The notes: generated from the sequence alone by a model not told the origin. DNA of 64,000 nt from an uncultured Acidobacteriota bacterium (GCA_902825875.1 CADECP010000006.1:6671-70670), one strand, 5' to 3'. Positions 9,004 to 18,687 are shown, numbered from the stretch's first letter. Numbers and translations: made by a program.

Positions 9004-11895
9004 TCAAGCCAGCGCAATATCAAACTGTTCCTGATGAACGGTCTGGTCGCTCTTGATCGAAACGATGCCGCCCAGGTAAGCCTCGATTTCGTTCAGCACG
9101 TCGCGTTCGGCTCCGCGCAGGGCTTTGGCCACTTCGGGATTGACGCGAAGGATGACTTCGTTGGTGTCGTCAATGTCTTTGGCAATGCGGCGCGCTTCGG
9201 CCAGGATTTCGTAACACACGGTTTGCGTGCTCTTGACCATTCCGCCGCCGCCGCAATAACTGCACGGCGAACAGAGCGTGCGTTCCAGCGACTGTTTGAC
9301 TCGTTTGCGCGTGACGGCCACCAAACCGAAATCGTTGAATTGCAGAATCTTCGACGGCGAACGATCGCTGCGGATTTCCTGTTCCAACGCGGCCATCACT
9401 TTTGCGCGATTGCGGCGCTCTTCCATATCAATGAAATCCAGCACGATGATGCCGCCCAGATCGCGCAACCGAATCTGGCGAACGATTTCTTTCGCAGCTT
9501 CCAGGTTCGTTTTGACGATGGTGTCTTCCAGGCGATTTGATTTGCCGACGAATTTGCCTGTGTTGACGTCAATCGCCACCAAAGCTTCGGTCTGGTTGAT
9601 GACGATGTAACCGCCGGATTTCAGCCAGACGCGCGGTTTGACGGCTTTGTCCACTTCAGGCTGCACGCCGTAAGCGTCCAGAATCGGCGTGTCTTTCGTG
9701 TACAGTTTGACGCGGTTGACCAGTTTCGGCGCAAAGCGATTAACGAAATCAACGATCCGTTCGTATTCAAGTTCGTTGTCTACGCGGATGGCTGTGTAAT
9801 CCTGGGACAACTGGTCGCGCAGAATTCGCTGCACCAAATCCAGATCGCGGTGAACGATGGCCGGAGATTTCGCGCGTTCCGAACGACGACGAATGTCCGT
9901 CCAGGTGCGGATCAGATAATTCATGTCTTCGCGCAATTCTTCCAGCGTGCAACCGCTGGCCGCCGTGCGAACGATGAATCCGCCGGGCGCTCCGGCTTCG
10001 GCGCGCATCTGGTGAAGAGAGCGGCGCAATCGTTGACGCTCTTCGTCTGTACCAATTTTGCGCGAAACGCCGATGTGTTCAACCGTTGGCATGTAGACAA
10101 TGTAGCGTCCGGGCAAGGCTACGTGCGAAGTTATGCGCGCGCCTTTTTGGCCGATAGGTTCTTTGGCGATTTGAACGATGATTTCCTGGCCTTCGCGCAA
10201 CAGGTCGGAAATGACAGGGCGTTGAAAACGATCTGTGCTGCGATCAACTCTTTCCGGTCTCTCCGGTCTTTCAGCGCGATCATTCGAGCGAGCAGGCAAA
10301 GCCAGCAGGGAAGGTGCGGTTACGTCTTCTTCGGCTTCATCGTGAGCGTCGTGGTCATCGGCGACATCCGTTGTCGCGTCGGTGGTTTGTCGCTGGCGGA
10401 ATGTGCGTTTGCGTCCGCGACCGCCACGCCGAGTGGCCATTTCGCCGCGACGCGAACGCCCGCGAACTCTGGCGCTGGATTCTTTCAATTCCACAGCTTC
10501 CACTATTTCTTCGCCGTCTGCGGAGCCAGCTTCGTTTTCGATGCCGACCGATTCGCCGAATTCAACGGCTGGCGGAGTCAGATGCAGCACTTCAACATCC
10601 GATTCCATTTCTTCGACAGGCTGCGGTGTTTCGACCACGCCAGTTTCAGGATCGGTTTTCTGCCAGGGCAATGGTTCCGCCTCGATATTCCAGGCGCTCA
10701 GCGGTTGCGTAATTGCGTGGTATTTGGCTTCGACGTCTTCGGCGACTTCTTCCGAAACTTCCTGAGCAACTGTCTCTATTTCGGAAACAGTTTCTTCGAC
10801 TGAATCAGCGGCGTTTTCAACAACGTCTTCAACAACATCAGGGGCATCGGCAATAACGCTTTCAGCCACATCGGCGGTCGTTTCGACGGTTTTGGCGGCA
10901 ACCGGTTCGTAAAGGTCTTCGCCGTCGCTGACACGTTCAAACTCCGAAGCCTGCGCCAGCGAATCGCGCAATGCTCCGACGTGAATTTCCGGCGTCGGTT
11001 CGACTTCGACAATCGAAGTCTTGCGTTCTTCTTCGTGAATCCATCCGGCAATGCGTTCCTGCATCATCGCGTCTCGCAACATATCGCCAGCGGTTTCGGC
11101 TTCGTCGTCTGTGACGCGCTCAAATGGTTCATGATGAACCAAAACGAACGGCTCTGGTTCTTCGTCTTTGGCGTCTTGTTTGGCAACCGGCGCAATGGTT
11201 TCCGGCGCTTCTTCGCCGCGACCACGACCGCGTCCGCGACCGCGACCACGTCCGCGACTTTGACGGCGACCGCCGAAAGATTCTTCTTCGCTGGCGGTGG
11301 AGCTTTCGTCTTCAACTTGTTCGACAACTGTGGGTTCTTCGGCAGGTTCCGGCTCGGAATAAGTCAACCGGCGCTGACGACGTTGACGCGGTCCGCGAGC
11401 TTCTGCTTTTTCTCCGGTCGCTCCTGGGAATTCGGCATCGCCAAAGATTTCATCGTCCGGTGCAGGTTCGATCACAGGTTCTTCGGAAAGCTCTTCAATG
11501 TGGTGCAGCGCGGCGACTCGCAGGTCAAGTTCTTCTTCAGTTTCCGTTGCTTCCTGTTCGACGACGACTTTCGACGGACGCATAATCGGCGGACGTTGCG
11601 GACGTTCGATTTTCTGAGCGGCGGGACGAGCTTCTTTCTTGTCGTCTTCGTCTTCTTCCAGGTCTTCGTCAAAAAAGTCCGACACGTACAGGAACGAATC
11701 GCGCTCCAGGCCAATATCCACAAAAGCCGATTGCATGCCCGGAAGCACTTTCATCACTTTGCCTTTGTAAATGTTGCCGACGATTCCCTGATTTTCGTCG
11801 CCGCGTTCAACATAAAATTCGGTTACGACATCGTCTTCGATGATCGCAATTTTCTTTTCGCGTCCGTTGACGCTAATGATCATTTCTTTTGACAT
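9004..11895 (-). CDS. rng: Ribonuclease G/E family with a very large insertion in the S1 domain
   Basis: A 963-residue endoribonuclease of the RNase E/G family, which processes rRNA and decays mRNA. The N-terminus (EMIISVNGREKKIAIIED) and the first half of the S1 fold (GNIYKGKVMKVLPGMQSAFVDIG) are normal. About 480 residues of acidic and Gln/Glu/Arg-rich low-complexity sequence then interrupt the S1 fold, including an RG tract of six repeats. The fold resumes near residue 565 (EIIVQIAKEPIGQKGARIT), followed by the DNase I-like catalytic part (VLDFIDMEERRNR) and the zinc-link CSPCSYCGGGG. Plain RNase G has about 490 residues, so nearly all the extra length is the insertion. It lies downstream of the mreBCD-mrdA-rodA block, where an RNase G gene is often found. 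Confidence 0.92.
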   Translation of the reverse strand: MSKEMIISVNGREKKIAIIEDDVVTEFYVERGDENQGIVGNIYKGKVMKVLPGMQSAFVDIGLERDSFLYVSDFFDEDLEEDEDDKKEARPAAQKIERPQRPPIMRPSKVVVEQEATETEEELDLRVAALHHIEELSEEPVIEPAPDDEIFGDAEFPGATGEKAEARGPRQRRQRRLTYSEPEPAEEPTVVEQVEDESSTASEEESFGGRRQSRGRGRGRGRGRGRGEEAPETIAPVAKQDAKDEEPEPFVLVHHEPFERVTDDEAETAGDMLRDAMMQERIAGWIHEEERKTSIVEVEPTPEIHVGALRDSLAQASEFERVSDGEDLYEPVAAKTVETTADVAESVIADAPDVVEDVVENAADSVEETVSEIETVAQEVSEEVAEDVEAKYHAITQPLSAWNIEAEPLPWQKTDPETGVVETPQPVEEMESDVEVLHLTPPAVEFGESVGIENEAGSADGEEIVEAVELKESSARVRGRSRRGEMATRRGGRGRKRTFRQRQTTDATTDVADDHDAHDEAEEDVTAPSLLALPARSNDRAERPERPERVDRSTDRFQRPVISDLLREGQEIIVQIAKEPIGQKGARITSHVALPGRYIVYMPTVEHIGVSRKIGTDEERQRLRRSLHQMRAEAGAPGGFIVRTAASGCTLEELREDMNYLIRTWTDIRRRSERAKSPAIVHRDLDLVQRILRDQLSQDYTAIRVDNELEYERIVDFVNRFAPKLVNRVKLYTKDTPILDAYGVQPEVDKAVKPRVWLKSGGYIVINQTEALVAIDVNTGKFVGKSNRLEDTIVKTNLEAAKEIVRQIRLRDLGGIIVLDFIDMEERRNRAKVMAALEQEIRSDRSPSKILQFNDFGLVAVTRKRVKQSLERTLCSPCSYCGGGGMVKSTQTVCYEILAEARRIAKDIDDTNEVILRVNPEVAKALRGAERDVLNEIEAYLGGIVSIKSDQTVHQEQFDIALA

Positions 11896-12252
11896 TCAAA
11901 AGTCTCCTGTCTGGATAAGCTCCGAAGTTGTCAGGCTTATCTTGGGGGGAGTTCCTCGCACGCTGCCGAGACAGCGTCATCAATGAAGATGAAGGAACTG
12001 CCAGGTAAAAATCTTCGCAGCCTGTTTGGCCATTAAGCAGATACACTTCTGACTACACCCTGACCGTGAGGCCTGGGGCGTAGTCGCTTGCCAGCCGAAC
12101 TGCTGCTGCCGCCGTGCGCAACTCAAAACTGCCGAGCGCGCAACAAATGCGGCGTTGAATTGTTGTCATTGGGAAAACCTTTGCGTGCAGGTGGTCGGTT
12201 GACGGTGATCGGTTGCCGGTTTTCAGTTATCAAATAGCCGTAGCGCCTTTTC
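11896..12252 (-). promoter_or_regulatory. Possible structured 5' leader of the RNase G/E gene
   Basis: The spacer upstream of the minus-strand start contains several hairpins: GATAAGC...GCTTATC close to the ribosome site, ACGCTG-TCTCGG-CAGCGT, and complementary AGTTCC/GGAACT segments. An RNA leader is plausible because E. coli rne is autoregulated through its 5' leader; that is only an analogy. A 38-codon frame on the minus strand (12169-12053) starts with ATG but lacks a convincing ribosome site and is not called as a gene. Confidence 0.35.
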
Positions 12253-12286
12253 GCTACTGACTACTGACTACTGACTACTGACTACT
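12252..12286. repeat. Tandem heptamer (ACTACTG)n at the 3' end of rodA
   Basis: Four to five copies of ACTACTG lie end to end immediately past the rodA stop codon. A similar, less regular block lies just before the rodA start (13392-13422), and a TACTGTC variant near 13538. Confidence 0.85.
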
Positions 12287-13386
12287 CAATTAACAAACCT
12301 GCGTAACCGCACGCCTATCGTCAGTCCAAGCCCAAACAACGTGGCGATGACCGACGTGCCGCCGGCGCTCATCAGCGGGAGCGGGATGCCCATAATCGGC
12401 AAGACCCGGACTACCATTCCGACGTTGACTGTGATGTGGTACAGCAGCAAAGCTGCCAAACCGCCGACCAGCAACAACCCGACTCGTTCGCGCGAAACTC
12501 GCGCAATCTGGGTCTGGCGTACGATGATCAGCAGATAAAGAGTCAACACCAGCAGACAGCCCAAAAATCCCGTCTCTTCACCGGCGACTGCGAAAATAAA
12601 ATCGTTTTGGACTTCCGGCACGAAGCCGAGCGCCCCTTGCGTACTTTGTCCTATTCCTTTTCCGAAAATGCCGCCGGAGCCGATGGCAATTTCTGCCTGA
12701 ACGTTTTGGTAGCTTTTACCTTTGTCGGCCAGTTCCGGCCAGTACACAGCCTTGATGCGTTCGCATTTGTAGCTCTTGCAGGTTTTGATGTACGGCACTG
12801 AAAGTGCGATCACCAGAACCACTGCTACGCCAGCGGCAGCCATCCACGTCCAGCGCGCTCCTGCCAGAAAGAGCATCGCAGCCAGAAAAGAAACAAAACT
12901 GAGCGCGCTGCCCGTATCGTTTTGCGCGAAAACGAGTCCGGTCGGCAACACCCAAATCAAACCCGCAGTAATCACCGTCCGTAAATCCAGCGGACGTTTT
13001 TTTACGCCTGACAGGTAATACGCCAAAAAGAGGATCGTAAACATCTTGGCCAGCTCGGAGGGTTGAAATCCAACTCCACCAAGATCAAGCCAGTTTCGAT
13101 TGCCATTGACCGTCTTGCCGAGCGGTGTAAATACCAGACCAAGCAATACGACACCAACTCCGTACAGGTAAGGGGCGACGTTGACGATTCTGCGGTAATC
13201 GAACATCGTCACCAAAAAAAGCACTACCAGACCAATGGCCAAACCAATAAGCTGACGTCTCCAAATGCCGGGGTTCTGCGGCTGGGCGCTGGAAATTTCC
13301 AGCACGCCAAACGCCGCAATCAGCAACGCCATGCCCAACAGCGGCCAGTCAAAATCAGTCAGGTATCTGCGGTTGATGCCGAACAT
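12286..13386 (-). CDS. rodA: Rod shape-determining protein RodA (SEDS peptidoglycan polymerase)
   Basis: A 366-residue polytopic SEDS glycosyltransferase that polymerises peptidoglycan in the elongasome with PBP2. About ten hydrophobic segments are visible. The family hallmark NGNRNWLDLGGVGFQPSELAK (about 95-115) and the C-terminal PLPLMSAGGTSVIATLFGLG motif are both present. Length matches RodA, and FtsW is unlikely given the mreBCD-PBP2 neighbourhood. The sequence before ATG 13386 has no clear Shine-Dalgarno because heptamer repeats fill that space. Confidence 0.96.
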   Translation of the reverse strand: MFGINRRYLTDFDWPLLGMALLIAAFGVLEISSAQPQNPGIWRRQLIGLAIGLVVLFLVTMFDYRRIVNVAPYLYGVGVVLLGLVFTPLGKTVNGNRNWLDLGGVGFQPSELAKMFTILFLAYYLSGVKKRPLDLRTVITAGLIWVLPTGLVFAQNDTGSALSFVSFLAAMLFLAGARWTWMAAAGVAVVLVIALSVPYIKTCKSYKCERIKAVYWPELADKGKSYQNVQAEIAIGSGGIFGKGIGQSTQGALGFVPEVQNDFIFAVAGEETGFLGCLLVLTLYLLIIVRQTQIARVSRERVGLLLVGGLAALLLYHITVNVGMVVRVLPIMGIPLPLMSAGGTSVIATLFGLGLTIGVRLRRFVN

Positions 13387-13391
13387 CGTTG

Positions 13392-13422
13392 AAAGTAGTC
13401 AGTAGTCGGTAGTCAGTAGCTG
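13392..13422. repeat. Short tandem repeat at the 5' end of rodA
   Basis: Imperfect copies of GTAGTCA occupy the bases just upstream of the rodA start on the minus strand. They are related to the heptamer block at the other end of rodA. Confidence 0.7.
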
Positions 13423-13548
13423 CAAGCAGGAAGGCAAAAGTTGTAATAGAAGCTTGCTCAATCGAGAAAAACTGTGGGCGAAAGCTTTTGTTTCAACCAT
13501 TGCTACTACAACCTTTCGCCAGTTGCCCATAAAACTACTGTCTACTGT

Positions 13549-15585
13549 CTACTGTGTCTTCCTTTCCTTCTTTGCCGCTCCCGCCTTCGCCACATCGGGC
13601 GAAGCTTCTGCCAGCGGTTCCATCGGCAGATTGCGAGTGCGGCGGTAATAATCTTCGTAAATCGGCTTGGCGCGCGGAGCAGAGTGCGTGCCGCCAAAGC
13701 CTACGTTTTCAGTCAACACGACCATCGCCAGTTCGGGCTTGTCGCGCGGCGCGAAGCTAATCAGCCAGGCGTGATCCTTATTCTTGGAACCGACGCGATC
13801 TGTCGAAGCGACTTGAGCCGTGCCGGTCTTGGCGCATACGTCAAAGCCTTCGACTTTGGCGGCTCCTGCGGTTCCACCTTCGACAGCGCCCCACATGCCT
13901 TTGAGCACGATGTCGTGAATTTCCTTGCTCATCGGCACAGAGAATTTGTTTTTGTCTTCGTAAAAAATTTCAGGCTGCGGATTGCCGAACCGATCCGTCC
14001 CGGCAACGGATTTTAACAACAAGTGCGGCGTGAACATCTGCCCGCCAACTGCCAACCCACCGGTGTAGCGCAACAACTGAATTGGAGTTGAAGCATTCTG
14101 CCCTTGTCCGAACGCCGATGAGGCCATGTCGTAATCCGTCCATTCGGCTTGGCGTTGAGTTTGGCGCAGATGGAACTCTTTCGCCGCTTTCTCGTTTTGC
14201 GGCGCTTCGTCCAGTGCCTGCTGAGCTTTTTTGATCGCCCGCGACCAGGAGTTTCGTTTAGTGGCACTGGTCGGAGCAATGCCTCTACGCTCCCCAGGTA
14301 AATCAATTCCAGTTTGTTCACCAAACTTGAACAAATGCACCCACTTTTCAAAACGCTCGACGCCCATTTTCAACCCAAGCCGATAGTAATAACCGTCAGC
14401 GGATTTAGAGATAGCCGTTACGATATCTGGCGCTCCATAATTCGAAATGGACTTCATGAAGTAATTTCCGATCTGAATGCCACCATCCTGAATGCGGTTG
14501 TTAGTCGGCGTAATGACGCCTTCGTTCAATGCCGCGACACTGGTTAACAATTTCCAGGTCGAACCGGGCGGAAACTCACCCTGGGTTACTCGATTGAAAA
14601 GCGGCTTGTCTTCGTCGGTTTGCAGGTCACGGATTTCGTCTTTGCCTTCAGGAGTTTTGGCGCGCTGAGAAAACAGATTCGGATCAAACACTGGGTGAGA
14701 TACCATCGCCAGAATTTCACCGTTGTTCGGATCAGCAACGACAATGGCGCCACGCCCGGAAGGCATTGAATCGGTTTGGCCTTCGGCGATTTTTTGAATA
14801 TCCAGATCAAGCGTCGTGTACAGGTCACGACCGGGAACCGGCGGAATGGTTTCCAGATTGCGCTGGATTCGCCCGCGACTGTCCACCAAAACGCGACGCT
14901 CGCCGTCCTTGCCCATCAGGATTTCATTGTAAAATCGCTCAACGCCGGTCTTGCCGATGATGTCGCCAAGCTCGTAGCCTTTTTCGTAATTGAACTGGCC
15001 ATCTTTTCTTTTCAACTCTTCAGGGCTGACTTCGCCGACGTATCCCAAAGCATGCGCGGCAAGCGTTCCAAACGGATAAAGTCGTTGCGGAGCTTCTTCT
15101 GCCCGAATCATCGGATATTCGAATTGATGCGACCTGACCCAGGCGACATCGGCTGCCGTCGCGCCTTCTTTGACGACGATGTATTCGTATTTCGCCTCGT
15201 ACTTGGCGACTTCAAACCGACGACTCAGCCAGTTGCGATCCACGTCCTGAAGATTTTTGATGAGCAGTTCGGCAATTTGAGGAAAGTCGCGTTCTTTTAC
15301 GTCTTTGCGACTGAGAACGATGTTGTATGAAGGCTGGCTGGTCGCCAGAATGCGGCCTTTTCGGTCGAAGATCGTGCCGCGCCGGGCAGGAATCGGCAGG
15401 ATTCGGGTACGGTTTTGCTCAGCGCGTTCGGCATAAACGCCGCTGTTCATCACCTGCAAATACCATAGCCGGACAAAAATCAGCGCAAAGATCGCAAATG
15501 CCAGATAACGAATCACCTCCAGGCGCATACCCGCCTGGCGTAAATCTTCTGTGGAATCGAAATTGGTATCTTTGACTGACTTCAT
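13549..15585 (-). CDS. mrdA: Penicillin-binding protein 2 (elongasome transpeptidase)
   Basis: A 678-residue class B PBP that cross-links peptidoglycan during cell elongation with RodA. It has a single N-terminal membrane anchor (about 25-45), a dimerisation region with ARRGTIFDRKGRILA (68-82) and a transpeptidase domain. The active-site serine is in FPPGSTWK (S342, K345) and the KTGTAQ motif lies near residue 610. The start is ATG 15585 with AAAGGG seven bases upstream. Length is usual for PBP2. The gene sits between mreD and rodA on the same strand. Confidence 0.96.
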   Translation of the reverse strand: MKSVKDTNFDSTEDLRQAGMRLEVIRYLAFAIFALIFVRLWYLQVMNSGVYAERAEQNRTRILPIPARRGTIFDRKGRILATSQPSYNIVLSRKDVKERDFPQIAELLIKNLQDVDRNWLSRRFEVAKYEAKYEYIVVKEGATAADVAWVRSHQFEYPMIRAEEAPQRLYPFGTLAAHALGYVGEVSPEELKRKDGQFNYEKGYELGDIIGKTGVERFYNEILMGKDGERRVLVDSRGRIQRNLETIPPVPGRDLYTTLDLDIQKIAEGQTDSMPSGRGAIVVADPNNGEILAMVSHPVFDPNLFSQRAKTPEGKDEIRDLQTDEDKPLFNRVTQGEFPPGSTWKLLTSVAALNEGVITPTNNRIQDGGIQIGNYFMKSISNYGAPDIVTAISKSADGYYYRLGLKMGVERFEKWVHLFKFGEQTGIDLPGERRGIAPTSATKRNSWSRAIKKAQQALDEAPQNEKAAKEFHLRQTQRQAEWTDYDMASSAFGQGQNASTPIQLLRYTGGLAVGGQMFTPHLLLKSVAGTDRFGNPQPEIFYEDKNKFSVPMSKEIHDIVLKGMWGAVEGGTAGAAKVEGFDVCAKTGTAQVASTDRVGSKNKDHAWLISFAPRDKPELAMVVLTENVGFGGTHSAPRAKPIYEDYYRRTRNLPMEPLAEASPDVAKAGAAKKERKTQ

Positions 15586-15632
15586 AGGTCAACCCTTTCG
15601 AGAATATCCGGGAATGACGAAAACTCGTTTCT

Positions 15633-16223
15633 TCAAAATTTCACCTTTCCGCGCCGGGCTTCGCTGCGCCGTATCTTCAACGCCGAGTTTTTGTTGAACA
15701 CGCGGTCGAGCACAAAATAAATCAGGGCGGCGGCAATCAGGTTGGTCACAAGTCCGAAGACGATGGCGGCGGCAACGCCTTTTCCGCTAATCAGGACGGG
15801 GAGCTTGAACTTCAGGAGCTTGTAGAAGGCAACTTTCGTCAGCGTATTGATGAGGCTGGCACTGGCGACTGTGGCGAATCTGACCAGCAGGTTGTCCGCC
15901 ACAATGACCGAAACGATTCTGTCGGCAGCATACGCCGCCAACACATAAGCGAATCCACTGACTCCAACAGCAGTCATTACGCCATCGGCGGGCGCTCTTG
16001 AAAAAGCATCGTACAGCACGCCTGCTACCACAGCAGTTACCAGCGCCTGCACCGGATCGCGTCCCAAGCAAACATAAACCACGACAATCAGCAGCCAATC
16101 CACATACGCCAGCCACTGACCAATCGCATTAGGCGCCAATCCCACCAGCGTGGTTTGAGCAAACACCGCGACCAGCAAACATGCCGCAATTTTTACCGAA
16201 GTGCCTCGAGATGCTGTCTCCAA
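15633..16223 (-). CDS. mreD: Rod shape-determining protein MreD
   Basis: A 196-residue protein with about five hydrophobic segments, located directly between mreC and PBP2, matching MreD, the small membrane partner of MreC. MreD sequences are weakly conserved, so the call rests on size, topology and position. The start appears to be TTG at 16221-16223, preceded by AAGG; no ATG lies near the expected N-terminus. The C-terminus is basic (KIRRSEARRGKVKF). Confidence 0.88.
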   Translation of the reverse strand: METASRGTSVKIAACLLVAVFAQTTLVGLAPNAIGQWLAYVDWLLIVVVYVCLGRDPVQALVTAVVAGVLYDAFSRAPADGVMTAVGVSGFAYVLAAYAADRIVSVIVADNLLVRFATVASASLINTLTKVAFYKLLKFKLPVLISGKGVAAAIVFGLVTNLIAAALIYFVLDRVFNKNSALKIRRSEARRGKVKF

Positions 16224-16324
16224 ATATGCCTTACCGTGTGTTCAAACTTGTGTTTTCAGCCTCGAATGGCGCTGCGCGTTGAACCGTTTCAGGTTTGCGC
16301 TGCATTCGATCACAACCAACCAAA

Positions 16325-17227
16325 TTATTTTTTTCGATCAGCCGTTTTACTTTGCTCTTCTTTTTTCAACTCTTCGACCGGGCCGCGAATCTTCTCCGGC
16401 GGAACCTTCAGTACCTTTACCATTTCCAGTTTGCCAAGTTTCGCCGCCGGTTCGATTTCAACCAGCACTGGAGCCGCTACCGAGCCATTAATTTTGACGC
16501 GACCAATCACCAATCCTGGGGGATAGAGTCCGTCTTGCCCGGAAGTCACCACCGGTTCGCCATTTTCCAGCTTTTCAGGCGGAACGATGAACCGCATATC
16601 GCACAGATACTGGCTTTTGCCTTCCAGAATTCCCAACCAACGAGTCGTTTCTGTTTGAGCGATGACCGCACCGGCTCCGTGACGTTCGTCCGTGACCAGC
16701 AACACCTGCGACGCCAGCGGGGAAGTGTTAATTACCCGCCCAACCAGTCCGTCAGCAGTGACTACCGGCTGGTCTTTTTCTATGCCAGCCAGCGAGCCTC
16801 GGTCAATGTAAATGGTGTTGAACCATTGATTGGCGTCGTGCCCAATGACGCGGGCGATTTCTCCTTCGTAAGTGATCGCCGCCTTTTCGAACTCGTTTAG
16901 CTGTTCAGAGATCGTGACTTTGAGACGCAATTCATTGGCTTCTTTTTCCAGCCTGTCGCGGGTGATTTTTAAGTCTTCGTTTTCAATGCGCGCTTTACGC
17001 AAATCAACATAGCTGAACCAGACGTTTTTTACCGCGCCGACTGAACTGGATGCCAGCCATTGAAACGGCATCATCCCGCTCATGGTGACAAGCTGCAAAT
17101 ATCGCAGGCTTGGCTGACTGGGAACGCGGTTCATCGAAATCACAAACAAATGCACGATCAACAATAAACCGAGCAACCAGGTTGGATTCTTTTTGGCTTT
17201 ATCTTTTGCCTTGTCTGTTAGAGACAC
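16325..17227 (-). CDS. mreC: Rod shape-determining protein MreC
   Basis: A 300-residue periplasmic scaffold protein of the elongasome. It has one N-terminal membrane helix (TWLLGLLLIVHLFVISMN), a coiled coil (about 70-110) and the MreC beta-domains with VIGHDANQWFNTIYIDRG and GLVGRVINTSPLASQVLLVTD. The start is GTG at 17225-17227, only three bases past the mreB stop, so coupling with mreB is likely. The C-terminus is charged. Confidence 0.95.
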   Translation of the reverse strand: MSLTDKAKDKAKKNPTWLLGLLLIVHLFVISMNRVPSQPSLRYLQLVTMSGMMPFQWLASSSVGAVKNVWFSYVDLRKARIENEDLKITRDRLEKEANELRLKVTISEQLNEFEKAAITYEGEIARVIGHDANQWFNTIYIDRGSLAGIEKDQPVVTADGLVGRVINTSPLASQVLLVTDERHGAGAVIAQTETTRWLGILEGKSQYLCDMRFIVPPEKLENGEPVVTSGQDGLYPPGLVIGRVKINGSVAAPVLVEIEPAAKLGKLEMVKVLKVPPEKIRGPVEELKKEEQSKTADRKK

Positions 17228-17230
17228 AGT

Positions 17231-18274
17231 TTACGTAGGTATGGTCGAGCCGTCCCAGCGTACACGGCGCAACAGATCGAAATCAGACAACATCGCGCCC
17301 GCTCCGAGCACGACAGAGGACAATGGGTCTTCGGCAAGCGAAACCGGCAATCCGGTGTCTTTCATTAAGCGCACATCCAGCTTTTTCAATAACGCTCCGC
17401 CACCGGTCAACACAATGCCGCGATCCACGATGTCAGCGGACAGTTCCGGTGGAGTCCGTTCAAGTGCTACGCGAACAGCATTGATGATCGTCATCACCGA
17501 ATCAGACAAGGCTTCTCGAATCTCCTCGTCGGTGACGACGATGGTTTTCGGAATGCCTTCGATCAAATTGCGGCCTTTTATTTCCATCGTTTTCGGTTCG
17601 TCCAGAGTGTCGGCAGAACCGAGTTCGATTTTCACCTGTTCGGCAGTGCGTTCACCGATCAGCATGTTGTACTTGCGTTTGATGTACTGAATGATGGATT
17701 CGTCCATTTCGTTGCCGGCTACGCGGACGCTTTTGGAATAAACGATGCCGGATAGCGAAATAACGGCAATGTCAGAAGTTCCACCGCCAATGTCCACAAT
17801 CATATTTCCGTGAGGTTCGGTGATCGGCAATCCGGCTCCAATGGCTGCAGCCATCGCCTCTTCGACCAGATAAACTTCAGCGGCTTTGGCGCGATACGCG
17901 CTATCTTCTACTGCGCGGCGCTCCACCTGGGTGATTTCCGATGGAATACCGATGACGATTCGTGGGCTGACCCAGGTTTTTCCTCCATGAGCCTGCTGGA
18001 TGAAGTACTGAAGCATTTTTTCAGTGACTTCGAAATCAGCAATCACGCCGTCTTTCATCGGGCGAATGGCCACGATGTTCCCGGGCGTGCGCCCCAACAT
18101 CTCTTTGGCTTTGTTGCCAACAGCTTCTACCTTGTGAGTAACTTTGTTGATTGCGACGATAGATGGCTCAGAGACTACAATGCCTCGCCCACGCGCAAAA
18201 ACCAGAGTATTTGCTGTGCCGAGGTCAATGGCCAAGTCGCTGGAAAAAAGACTAAAAATCGAACGTAGATTCAT
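17231..18274 (-). CDS. mreB: Rod shape-determining protein MreB (bacterial actin)
   Basis: A 347-residue actin-like ATPase that organises lateral wall synthesis. Actin-fold motifs are visible: phosphate 1 IDLGTANTLVF (about 15-25), phosphate 2 IVDIGGGTSDIAV and adenosine motif GIVLTGGGALLKKLD. The start is placed at ATG 18274, giving MNLRSIFSLFSSDLAIDLG like other MreB proteins; a further 17 codons upstream (to 18325) are open but not conserved in style. No clear Shine-Dalgarno is present at either start. A TATACT box on the minus strand (18369-18374) could be a -10 element. It is the first gene of the mreBCD-mrdA-rodA block. Confidence 0.96.
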   Translation of the reverse strand: MNLRSIFSLFSSDLAIDLGTANTLVFARGRGIVVSEPSIVAINKVTHKVEAVGNKAKEMLGRTPGNIVAIRPMKDGVIADFEVTEKMLQYFIQQAHGGKTWVSPRIVIGIPSEITQVERRAVEDSAYRAKAAEVYLVEEAMAAAIGAGLPITEPHGNMIVDIGGGTSDIAVISLSGIVYSKSVRVAGNEMDESIIQYIKRKYNMLIGERTAEQVKIELGSADTLDEPKTMEIKGRNLIEGIPKTIVVTDEEIREALSDSVMTIINAVRVALERTPPELSADIVDRGIVLTGGGALLKKLDVRLMKDTGLPVSLAEDPLSSVVLGAGAMLSDFDLLRRVRWDGSTIPT

Positions 18275-18687
18275 TTGAAAGTGAAATGACAACCTTTCCG
18301 AAATTCGGCTCAAAGGCGATTGCAAACAATTTTAAGTTGATTGGTCCCAAGCTTACGAAACATTCCCCAGTATAGTATTGAAGAGAACTTCGCTTGGTTT
18401 GAGCCAGCAAATCACCCGAAAATCAGAGTTAGCCAGCGATTTTGTTGAACTGTCTGCCCTTTGCGGCGCTCAGCATATCTTAAAAAGTCATGTAAATGAA
18501 GCAGCAAGACAAATTTCGCGTGGAAAAGGTTCGATTGTTGCTGGGTGAGGCGGTCAACTGTGGGTTGAGCGACTGAACCAAGCTTGGGTTCAGTTAGTTT
18601 AAGTGAGCAAATAACACATAACGGAACCAAACCACAGGCGATGCTGTGATCTGATTCCGTTTGTGCATACTCAGAGACTTGGCGCTT
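18275..18687. other. Intergenic region between flp pilin and mreB
   Basis: No supported gene over about 410 bp. It holds the presumed mreB promoter and a hairpin downstream of the pilin gene. Confidence 0.55.
18617..18661 (-). terminator. Possible terminator hairpin after the Flp pilin gene
   Basis: An imperfect long stem with ACGGAA and TTCCGT outer arms and CACAG/CTGTG inner arms, 27 bp past the pilin stop on the minus strand. No strong T-run follows, so termination is uncertain. Confidence 0.4.

Noticed and set aside
12053..12169. Minus-strand 38-codon frame upstream of RNase G/E
   Set aside because: No convincing ribosome site or family; the region fits better as a structured leader.
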